DNA of 64,000 nt from Blastobasis lacticolella (taxonomy: Eukaryota; Arthropoda; Insecta; Lepidoptera; Blastobasidae), in contig LR990059.1 in assembly GCA_905147135.1 (NCBI GenBank), positions 17,423,138 through 17,487,137 on the forward strand. Reading direction: 5' to 3'. Shown here piece by piece: positions 50,760 through 59,112 of this stretch. The translations under genes and the position numbers were made by a program. The notes under the pieces are model-generated. The model was not told the DNA's origin. It saw only the letters and a list, made by a program, of their open reading frames with translations, and ran no database searches. Each line of letters starts with the position of its first letter. The first letter of the stretch is position 1.

Positions 50760-52046
50760 CCACTTCCGAAGCCAGGGCAGGCGAAAGTTTGCTCAAAATG
50801 GCGGCCAACTGTCAAAACTAGGTTTCGACAGTGGATAACTCCACCCCTATGGCTCCTAAAGACACGGGGTTTTCAGTACTGAGGTTGGCTTCACTTGGGG
50901 AGTCTACTACAACTGCTTTCAGGCTGAAAATTTTCAGGCGCCTGAAAACGCCTGAAAAGGGTCCTATGCTAAAGTATACCCTCCGCCTTCACCTCAACAA
51001 GAAACCGCAACACTGTAGGTCTATTTGTTCCAGAGATATAGCTACTTAAATTTTGAAGAACAAAAAACAAAATGGCCGAAAAACTTGAAGAACGCGGTTT
51101 TTAAAGCTACTGCGCCACTGTTTGGGCTTAATTTAGGCGGCAATGGGTTAGGGAACCTATTGCCGTTGTCAAAAAGTAGAATTTATAATTATTTTTTGAT
51201 TTACTAAGGAAAAAACAAAAAATTTAAATATCTTCGAAACTATCAGACATAAAAATACAATAAAATAGGTAAAATTTGCCTTAAATGAAGACGAACCTTA
51301 CGCAAATAAAGAGTTCGAAAATCTTTCTAAAATTAAGAAAATATATATAAAAGAATAATCTTTTCAAAAAATTCTGCAAAAATGACTGTACCTTCGCAAT
51401 TTCTCACCAGAAAAATATAAAAACTTGTTAACTTACTAATTAAATAAGCGCGCAACAGATACGCTTTTAAAAAATATGTGCTATAGATCTACTTTGTGAG
51501 TTACAGATATGCTAATTTACAAATTTTAATTAATAATAACTATACTTAGGGGGCTTCAAAAATTTTTCTGAAATCTTCAAATGCCCTCACGCGCCGTCTT
51601 CTTCAAAGCTGCAAAATTTCGTGGTCTTAGCCTGACTCCTTCTCGAACTGCGTTTCAGCAAAACCGCATGTGGAATTATGTTTTTCTTGAAAATCTCGAA
51701 GAGGGTAGTCAGGAAAAATCCAGAAATGCGACCTAAAGATGGAATGCCTAATTACACACTAATTGGCAGAAAATTTGGGTGAGGTCGTTCATCTCGTTCG
51801 TGATATATTTAGCATTCAAGTTGTGATTTTCGTCGAAACATAACCTCACTTTCACTTTTTCACAAATAACTTTTTTCACTGCAATCCAAATTTGCTAGGT
51901 GATACACCAAAACACGCGGAACTCTATTCTGCACGCAACACTAGTTTTCTCAACTCAATACAACAAAAACTGCCACTCTGGCAATTTTATAAGTGCGGAG
52001 TGCTACAGAAAAGATGCGTTCTCGGCAAAGGGAGGCGAGCAACTGG
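50760..52046 (-). other. long non-coding 5' region of element T2
   Basis: No convincing ORF. It resembles 43402-44630, and the right end reaches TTAGG repeats in both cases. I read it as a 5' UTR/promoter region. A subtelomeric repeat unrelated to T2 is the alternative. Confidence 0.5.
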
Positions 52047-52204
52047 GTTAGGTTAGGTTAGGTTAGGTTAGGTTAGGTTAGGTTAGGTTAGGTTAGGTTA
52101 GGTTAGGTTAGGTTAGGTTAGGTTAGGTTAGCTTAGGTTAGGTTAGGTTAGGTTAGGTTAGGTTAGGTTAGGTTAGGTTAGGTTAGGTTAGGTTAGGTTA
52201 GGTT
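52047..52204 (+). repeat. (TTAGG)n telomeric tract, about 31 units
   Basis: The longest tract in the window, almost perfect with one GCTTAGG variant near 52130. It separates elements of opposite orientation. Confidence 0.97.
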
Positions 52205-52745
52205 GGGGTGCTCGGTCGGGTAACCTCCTCGTGTGCCCGGTTTGCTATTGGTCCCTTTGGGTTACGACCCGGGGGAAGAGTAGCATGACCGGGACGGTGC
52301 ACCCTGGGCGGTTGGCTATTAACTTCCCATGAGGGATCTTGGTAGCCAACTGGCTGATAACCCGACGCCGCTTCTCTCTCCTCCTCTGCTTTCAGAGGAT
52401 CTGAGAGGGGAGCCGGCCCTCTCTCGTCGCCTGTTGGCGCTTGGGATGAGGGTACACACCGTAACCCCGACGTTTACCGGCTGTGGTCACGTTTCGCAGT
52501 CTGGGGTCGGGAACGGGGGCCCAGTCCTTTTCAGGATAGGCCGTGTGAAAGGACAATCACTATAAAACAACCCGTCAGCGAAGACGTTAAAACCTGCAGG
52601 GCTGCTTTTGCAACCTGGGGAACCCTGCAGTATAACCCCCGTGGCGTGCGGAGTGACCGCTCCCCCACCCCACTATATCGGTCAAGGCGCGATTGCTGAA
52701 AAGTTTTCGTGTCTGAGTAGTCTGCCCGAGAAGGGCGAAGTAAAA

Positions 52746-55157
52746 ATGAAAAAGTCAGTTAATAAAAATACTCCCCGGGAGGGTCCCAAAATTCTGGGGA
52801 ATCCCTCCTCGAGTTCCTGCGGGAACTTGAGCTGCCCCATCTTATACGGGGGGGGCAATTATCTGAATAACCCTAACGCTCAGACGACAAACCAATTCAC
52901 TGATGACAGGCCCGAGAAGGGCGGAGTTATGAGAGACTCGAAAACCGGCGGTGTTGGCAGCGCGCCCGCATCGCTTGTTGCGGAGTCTGAAATGAGCTTC
53001 GAACCATTTACATACCATGAAAGTAGCCCGAGAACGGGTGGCGTTGAAGATGTGCCTGAGAAGGGCGGTGCGAGCAGTTCGCCTGCGATAGGTTCGTTTG
53101 AGCCTGTCGAAGGAACATTTGTCATGCCACAAGTGGTCCTGGGGCGTTTGCCTCTTGTGACACTCGGGAAGAACACTCAGTCGCTGTCGGATACAGACTC
53201 CCAGTCGAGTGCCATGTCTGTAGCTTCCGTCAAGAACGTGGCACACTTCTTGCGGAAACGCAGGCATCCTGATGTTAACGCAGGCTCAGACTCGGCTGGC
53301 AGTCAGGCGTCCAAGAAAACGTCTCGTATCGCGTCAAAACCGTCGTCAGCTCGCCGAGGTCGAAGACGCCTGCTGATGAGCAAAACTGGGTCGAGTGAAG
53401 ACCCCCAGCAAGGCCGCGACTACTCCGCAACGCCCAGCATGGAACCCGAGGAAGAAGTGGCCGTAATGGCCACTGAAATGCATAGGGCTGTAGCAGCAAG
53501 GCTCAAGGACCCAGCAGTCGTTGGGTCGGAAGCTGAGCTGGCCTCTGCGCTCCGCACCCAGGTGCTGGATGGCGTGGCTGTAATCAACCGTGTCGCTGCG
53601 AGGTCCGGCCACCTTAAGGGCACATTCGTTCGTGCCCTAAAAGATGCTGCGGCAGCGATTGCGGTAGCAGTGGAAGGTTTGAGCAAACGATCTGCTACTG
53701 TGGAGGTGGATCTGCTGCTGGCGGCCAATTCTAAACAGAACGAGGAGATCATCCAGCTCAGAAAGGAGCTGGATGAACTCAAGACGGACCTGCAGCGGGA
53801 ACGTGCTGCGCGTCGCGAGGCCCTCCCGGCCTCTTCTAAGAGTTCCTCCGAGAAGGAGGAAGAGTTGAGGCGCTGTATTATGGAGCAGGTCGGAACCATG
53901 GTGAATGCTCGCCTCGACTGCTTAGAGGACCGCCTCCTTCCAGAGACGCGCCTTCGACCCCCTCTGGCGGCGGACAGAGCTAGGGCAATAGATACACAAG
54001 TGCGCCGACCCCCATCTCGTCCCACACTAGCCCCGTTGGAGCCGAGTGCAGCGCCAGCGGCCGCTGCGACGGCACCAGGCTCAAGCCTCGCGCCAAAAAC
54101 CCGAAAGAAGAAAGCCCGCAAACGGGAAAAGCAAATAAGCTCGAGGTTAGGGCAGGTAGCGATCGCCCCACAACATAATACTCAACCAGCCCTTCAGGCT
54201 CAATCGTGGGTCACAGTAGTGAAGAGAGGTAGGGGCAATGCAAACGCTAGCTTAGCTCCGATTGCAACTTCTGCACCGCAAAAGGCAGCTCAGCGTAAAC
54301 TGCGTCCTCCCCGCACTGCCGCTGTGCTGCTGACCTTGCAGCCTGACGCTGTGGCGAGTGATCGGCCGACCACATACGCAGCCGTTATTAAAGAAGCCAG
54401 GTCTAAAATAGACCTGGCTGAACTTGAAATAACGGGCCTGCGTATAAAGAAGGCGTCGACTGGAGCAGCCCTGCTTGAGGTGCCTAATCCCGACGGGGAG
54501 GCAAAGGCGGACAGGCTAGCCATTAAGCTCGCCGCCGTGTTGGATCAACGAATTGTCCGCATATCGAGACCTACAAAATGTGTAGAGTTACGCATTACAG
54601 GTCTCGATGATTCGGTAGAAGAGGGCGAGGTTTTGGAAGCCGTCGCAAAAGTTGGGGGCTGCCAATTGGAGGCCCTGAAAGCAGGTGATATCCGTCGCGA
54701 CTCAAATCGTCTTGGAACGATGTGGCTGCGGTGCCCGGTTGCTGCCGGGAAGAAAATTATTGGTAACGGCAGACTGTTGGTTGGATGGACAGCAGCGGCG
54801 GTAAAGCTCCTCGACAATAAACCCCAACGCTGCTACCGATGCCTTAAAACCGGACACGTGAGAGCGCACTGCGGCGAACAGACTGACCGCAGCGACCTGT
54901 GTTACCGCTGCTGTCAACCTGGGCACAAAGCTGCGCAGTGCACTGCTGCACCGCACTGTGCTATATGCGCAGCTGCTAAAAACCCGGCCGAACATCGGTT
55001 GGGCAGCGGCCTCTGCACCGCTCCATCCGCCAAATCAGCGAGGGGTAAGACTGCGGCAAGAGTGAATAGGGCTCAGCCGCTGTCTGCCGTATCCACGGTT
55101 ACCGCTAGTACTGTTCCCGGAGACACAGAGGCGTTAGAAATGGAGTCAACTAAATAA
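52746..55157 (+). CDS. copy H ORF1, RNA-binding zinc-knuckle protein
   Basis: 803 residues from the first in-frame ATG at 52746 (MKKSVNKNTPREGP); the open frame upstream has no ATG. The N terminus has PREGP and several PEKGG-like motifs and a Ser/Lys-rich stretch. A conserved helix (LKGTFVRALKDAAAAIAVAV) is followed by a coiled coil (NEEIIQLRKELDELKTDLQ), a basic segment, the RRM-like region (VELRITGLDDSVEEGEV) and zinc knuckles at 696-709 (CYRCLKTGHVRAHC) and 719-732 (CYRCCQPGHKAAQC) plus a third from CAICAAAKNPAEH. The stop TAA is directly followed by the ORF2 ATG (TAAATG). Confidence 0.93.
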   Translation: MKKSVNKNTPREGPKILGNPSSSSCGNLSCPILYGGGNYLNNPNAQTTNQFTDDRPEKGGVMRDSKTGGVGSAPASLVAESEMSFEPFTYHESSPRTGGVEDVPEKGGASSSPAIGSFEPVEGTFVMPQVVLGRLPLVTLGKNTQSLSDTDSQSSAMSVASVKNVAHFLRKRRHPDVNAGSDSAGSQASKKTSRIASKPSSARRGRRRLLMSKTGSSEDPQQGRDYSATPSMEPEEEVAVMATEMHRAVAARLKDPAVVGSEAELASALRTQVLDGVAVINRVAARSGHLKGTFVRALKDAAAAIAVAVEGLSKRSATVEVDLLLAANSKQNEEIIQLRKELDELKTDLQRERAARREALPASSKSSSEKEEELRRCIMEQVGTMVNARLDCLEDRLLPETRLRPPLAADRARAIDTQVRRPPSRPTLAPLEPSAAPAAAATAPGSSLAPKTRKKKARKREKQISSRLGQVAIAPQHNTQPALQAQSWVTVVKRGRGNANASLAPIATSAPQKAAQRKLRPPRTAAVLLTLQPDAVASDRPTTYAAVIKEARSKIDLAELEITGLRIKKASTGAALLEVPNPDGEAKADRLAIKLAAVLDQRIVRISRPTKCVELRITGLDDSVEEGEVLEAVAKVGGCQLEALKAGDIRRDSNRLGTMWLRCPVAAGKKIIGNGRLLVGWTAAAVKLLDNKPQRCYRCLKTGHVRAHCGEQTDRSDLCYRCCQPGHKAAQCTAAPHCAICAAAKNPAEHRLGSGLCTAPSAKSARGKTAARVNRAQPLSAVSTVTASTVPGDTEALEMESTK
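52808..52831 (+). other. RNA hairpin within the 5' part of ORF1, copy H
   Basis: CTCGAGTTCC/GGGAACTTGAG with a 4-nt loop, 10 pairs. The equivalent position in copy F (39432-39460) forms a 13-bp hairpin of different sequence, and in copy A (5754-5773) an 8-9 bp one. Confidence 0.6.
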
Positions 55158-58100
55158 ATGGCTTCCCAACCATTTCTTCAGGGGAATTTAAACCATTGCG
55201 CCAGGGCGCAGGATTTACTTTACCAGCACCTGGCGGAATGGTCAATCAAAGTTGCCGTGGTCGTAGAACCCTATGTCGTTCCCGATAGAGAGGACTGGGC
55301 AGGCGACCATGATGGTTTGGTAGCGATCACCACCAACCTTGCTGTTGGCTCTCCCCCTTTCTCTAGGGTGAAGAGGGGTCACGGATTTTTAGCAGTCACA
55401 CTGGATAGAGTCGTGGTCATAGGGGTATATTTCTCCCCCAACAGACCTCTTGTCGAGTTCGAGGCATTCTTAGACGAAGTCGGGCGGATTGTCGTACAGA
55501 ATCTTCCAATTCCTGTTCTGATCGCTGGCGATCTCAACGGAAAGTCCACAGCGTGGGGGTCTCCAATGACCGATGCGCGTGGTTCAGTCCTCGAGGAATG
55601 GGTAACGGCAACAGGGCTCATAATACTAAACCAGGGTCATGTAGACACGTGTGTACGACAGCAAGGTGGGTCCATTGTAGACGTAACGTTTGCAAGCCCT
55701 GCCTTAGCATGCCGTGTTCAGTGTTGGAACGTAGTGGAGGACGTTGAGACGCTCTCAGATCACCGTTACATTCGGTTCGATCTCTGTGTTCTCCCTACAA
55801 GAAGCAGAACTGTTTCAGCTCAGTCCTCTGTCCAAGAGGGCCCGCGCTGGGTTTTGAGCCGGTTAGATCACGATTTTTTAGAGGCTGCGGCCAACGTGCA
55901 AGCGTGGGTGCCAATACCAGATGAACCTGTGGAGCTGGATGCCGAAAGGGATTGGTTTCGGAACGCCATGACGCATATTTGCGATGCGGCAATGCCTCGG
56001 GCCAGGCCCTGCCCTCCCAGGCGTTGGGTGTATTGGTGGTCGCACGAAATCGCTCTGCTGCGCGATGCGTGCATTGTAGCCAGACGCCTATACACCCGAT
56101 ATCGCCGAAGACGGCAACGGGACGGGAACGATGAAGTCAACCTGTATGCAGCATATAACGAGGCCCGCACGGCATTAAGGGTAGCTATTAGCGAAGCCAA
56201 GTCTCTTAAAATGGAGGAAATGTTAGAGACGTTAAATAGAGATCCCTGGGGAAGGCCTTATAAAGCGGCTCGAGCTAAGATACGTCCTTGGGCTCCTCCG
56301 CTCACTGAAACACTCGAGCCTCCGCTCGTGGACGACATCGTCGTGGCCTTATTCCCTCAAAGAGGTCAGCATACTCCTCCAAGTATGGTGGCTTCGGCCA
56401 CGGTGCGCAACGGAGAGGCTGCTTTGGAGGTGACTGCGGGAGAGTTAGAAGCCGCTATCATGAGGCTCAGAGCTAAAAATACTGCCCCGGGACCCGACGG
56501 AATTCCGGGAAAGGTGCTAGCTCGGGCCCTTGACGTCCTGGAGCCGCGACTACGGCGTCTTTTTAGTGCGTGCTTTGAACAGAGGAAAATCCCAGCAGCG
56601 TGGAAGAAGGGTCGACTGGTGCTTCTGCGGAAGGAGGGACGCCCTGCAGACTCGCCTTCAGGGTACCGCCCGTTAGTGATGCTTGATGAGGACGCCAAGC
56701 TCTTCGAACGTGTCGTTGCCAGCCGTATCATAAAATACCTCGAGACGACGGGTCCAGACCTCTCTGAACATCAGTTTGGCTTTCGCAGAGGCAGATCCAC
56801 GATCGACGCGATCTTGAGTGTAAAAACGTTGGCGCAAGAAGCTGTAGCCCGGGGCGAGGTTGTCTTGGCGGTGTCACTTGATATCGCCAACGCCTTCAAC
56901 AGCTTACCCTGGAGTAGCATAAGGGAGGCACTACGCTATCACGGTGTGCCCCTCTACCTGCGTCAGCTGGTAGACGACTACCTCGCAGAGAGGACTGTGG
57001 AGTTTCCTACTCAAAACGGGTGGAAGGCTAGGGAAATGGCCTGCGGGGTCCCACAAGGGTCGGTGATGGGGCCGCTATTATGGAATATCGGATATGATTG
57101 GGTCCTCCGCGGAGACAATCTGAGGGGCGTCGACGTATTCTGCTACGCAGACGATACCTTGGTTACAGCTCGCGCAAGGACCCACCAGGAGGCCATGCAC
57201 ATTGCTACCGCTGGCGTTGCGCAAGTCGTGCGCCGCGTGAGACTATTGGGCCTGGAAGTCGCGCTTCATAAATCTGAGGCCGTGTGTTTTCACAGACCTC
57301 GAAATGCACCGCCACGGGGTGCTGGTATCATGGTAAGCGGAGTGCGTATTAACTTGCAGTCATCCATGCGGTACCTTGGGCTAGAGCTGGATGGGACGTG
57401 GAAATTCTGTGAACATTTCCGTCGGCTCGCCCCTAAGCTTTTGAAAGCTTCTGGAGCATTGAGCAAATTGATGCCCAACTTGGGAGGACCAGAGGCTAGC
57501 TGTCGACGTCTCTACTCCGGGATTTTGAAATCCATGGCACTCTATGGAGCTCCAGTGTGGCATGACGCTCTGATCAGGCACAACAACACCATCTTGCGAA
57601 GGTCGCAACGGGTTGTGGCGGTAAGAGTCATTCGTGGGTACCGCACCATATCTTTTGAAGCGGCGTGCGTGTTGGCAGGTACCCCACCCTGGGACCTAGA
57701 AGCCGGGGTGCAGGCTGGCTTGTACTTCCAATGCGCGGAGGCAAAGCGGAATGGCGAGCTTTGGGCCCCACGTGAAATTGGAGCCGTGCGGGACCGCCTC
57801 CGGGACAACCTCTTCTCAGAGTGGGAAGAAAGGCTCATAGAACCATCCGCCGGGCATCGCACTATCGACGCCATTCGGCCGGTATTACGGCCATGGGCTG
57901 AGAAGCGAAAAGGACATCTCACTTTTCGCCTTGTGCAGATGTTGTCGGAGCACGGCTGCTTCGGCAAGTATTTGCACGGGGTGGCAAGGCGAGAGATGAC
58001 ACCAGAGTGTCACGCGTGTGGCTGCGCTGAAGATACGGCGCTGCATACTCTGGAGGTATGTCCGGCGTGGGCAGAACCGCGAGCTCATCTGATCGCGGCA

Positions 58101-58310
58101 GTGGGGGCTGACCTCTCGCTGTCGGCTGTGGTAAAATGTATGGTCGATAGCGAGCGGGCATGGCAAGCCGTAGTCGACTTCTGCGAAGTGACAATATCGC
58201 AGAAGGAAGCGGCGGAAAGGGCGAGAGAGGATGACATTCTCTCGGACCCGATCCGCCGTCGGAGAGTTGGGCGAAGGAGGCGTGAACATGCGCGCCACCT
58301 CCCCCCCTAA
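55158..58310 (+). CDS. copy H ORF2, endonuclease-reverse transcriptase
   Basis: 1050 residues, starting immediately after the ORF1 stop. Endonuclease: E37 (VEPYVVP), D125/N127 in AGDLNGKS, and SDHRYIRF. RT: NTAPGPDGIPGK, SGYRPLVMLDEDAKLFE, FGFRRGRSTIDAI, VSLDIANAFNSLPW, CGVPQGSVMGPLLWNIG, YADD at 663-666. The C-terminal CCHC, CHACGCAEDTALHTLEVC, starts at residue 951, with a basic tail ending RHLPP. Same length and spacing as the copy B ORF2 but clearly diverged from it, so the array holds at least two autonomous lineages. All motifs are intact. It would nick telomeric repeats and copy RNA by target-primed reverse transcription, of its own or of ORF2-less relatives. Confidence 0.94.
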   Translation: MASQPFLQGNLNHCARAQDLLYQHLAEWSIKVAVVVEPYVVPDREDWAGDHDGLVAITTNLAVGSPPFSRVKRGHGFLAVTLDRVVVIGVYFSPNRPLVEFEAFLDEVGRIVVQNLPIPVLIAGDLNGKSTAWGSPMTDARGSVLEEWVTATGLIILNQGHVDTCVRQQGGSIVDVTFASPALACRVQCWNVVEDVETLSDHRYIRFDLCVLPTRSRTVSAQSSVQEGPRWVLSRLDHDFLEAAANVQAWVPIPDEPVELDAERDWFRNAMTHICDAAMPRARPCPPRRWVYWWSHEIALLRDACIVARRLYTRYRRRRQRDGNDEVNLYAAYNEARTALRVAISEAKSLKMEEMLETLNRDPWGRPYKAARAKIRPWAPPLTETLEPPLVDDIVVALFPQRGQHTPPSMVASATVRNGEAALEVTAGELEAAIMRLRAKNTAPGPDGIPGKVLARALDVLEPRLRRLFSACFEQRKIPAAWKKGRLVLLRKEGRPADSPSGYRPLVMLDEDAKLFERVVASRIIKYLETTGPDLSEHQFGFRRGRSTIDAILSVKTLAQEAVARGEVVLAVSLDIANAFNSLPWSSIREALRYHGVPLYLRQLVDDYLAERTVEFPTQNGWKAREMACGVPQGSVMGPLLWNIGYDWVLRGDNLRGVDVFCYADDTLVTARARTHQEAMHIATAGVAQVVRRVRLLGLEVALHKSEAVCFHRPRNAPPRGAGIMVSGVRINLQSSMRYLGLELDGTWKFCEHFRRLAPKLLKASGALSKLMPNLGGPEASCRRLYSGILKSMALYGAPVWHDALIRHNNTILRRSQRVVAVRVIRGYRTISFEAACVLAGTPPWDLEAGVQAGLYFQCAEAKRNGELWAPREIGAVRDRLRDNLFSEWEERLIEPSAGHRTIDAIRPVLRPWAEKRKGHLTFRLVQMLSEHGCFGKYLHGVARREMTPECHACGCAEDTALHTLEVCPAWAEPRAHLIAAVGADLSLSAVVKCMVDSERAWQAVVDFCEVTISQKEAAERAREDDILSDPIRRRRVGRRRREHARHLPP

Positions 58311-58538
58311 CAGGGTCTCGGGTGACAAACAGAGGGGCTGTTTGTCGCCCAGGTAAGAGGCCCCGAGTAGGCGTAGCGACGTGTTGAAGTGTCCCAACAC
58401 GTCGATGCTTGTAGCAGTTTTGGGAGTGGGCCTAAAGCTCACTCCCCGAGATCGAGCCCATAATGGGCGCCCGCAGGTCGCAGTCGCGGAAGCTTGTTAT
58501 CTCCCCGTGGCTGTGTCCGTCAATGCGGTAGAGGGCAC

Positions 58539-58638
58539 CTTGTGGTTTTAGCGGGTAGTTCGGCCCTTCTGACCGGGAGCCCCGCATACCCCGCTCAATC
58601 CCCTGGCGGGCGGGTACGTGTAAATGCGTTTCCACAAG
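58539..58638 (+). other. conserved 3' UTR RNA fold, copy H
   Basis: Outer helix CTTGTGG/CCACAAG (58539-58545 with 58632-58638) and second helix GCGGG/CCCGC. The third helix is weakened by changes relative to copy C (CCGCTCAA). Confidence 0.72.
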
Positions 58639-58664
58639 TAAAAAAAAAAAAAAAAAAAAAAAAA

Positions 58665-58718
58665 GGTTAGGTTAGGTTAGGTTAGGTTAGGTTAGGTTAG
58701 GTTAGGTTAGGTTAGGTT
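58665..58718 (+). repeat. (TTAGG)n tract between copies H and I
   Basis: About ten perfect units. Confidence 0.96.
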
Positions 58719-59112
58719 GGGGTGCTCGGTCGGGTAACCTCCTCGTGTGCCCGGTTTGCCATTGGTCCCTTTGGGTTACGACCCGGGGGAAGAGTAGCAT
58801 GACCGGGACGGTGCACCCTGGGCGCTTGGTTATTAACTTCCCATAAGGGATCTTGGTAGCCAAGTGGCTAATAACTCGACGCCGACCCTCTCTTGTCGCC
58901 TTCTGGCACTTGAGATGAGGGTCGACCAGTCCTCTCCTGTCGCATTCTAGCACTTGGGATGAGGGCCGAACCCGTAGTCCCGAGTCCGGGATCGGGGGCC
59001 AGTGGCCGCGTGGAAGGTGAACCACTATAAACAATCATCCGTCAGCCAGGACGTAAAAACCTGTAGGGATGTGGGGCCCCCTTGCAGTACTAAGCCCCTA
59101 CCGGCGAAAGCT

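Larger units (their letters stand above)
44673..52046 (-). mobile_element. minus-strand telomeric non-LTR element with RNase H (T2)
   Basis: Poly(A) on the minus strand (T run at 44673-44687) abuts TTAGG repeats, and the 5' end abuts the long TTAGG tract at 52047, so the whole 7.4-kb unit sits in telomeric repeats in the direction opposite to the SART-like copies. Order on the minus strand: long 5' region (52046 to about 50760), ORF1 remnant, ORF2 with endonuclease, RT, RNase H and CCHC, and a 3' UTR with A-rich stretches (44970-45054). A mariner is inserted in ORF2. Placement is TRAS-like; the RNase H domain is not what I expect of classical TRAS. Confidence 0.75.
52205..58664 (+). mobile_element. 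SART-like telomeric retrotransposon, copy H (full length)
   Basis: 6.4 kb from GGGGTGCTCGGTCGGGTAAC to a poly(A) of about 26 nt, TTAGG on both sides. ORF1 and ORF2 are open and complete. It is the intact reference for copy C. A candidate active source element. Confidence 0.94.
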
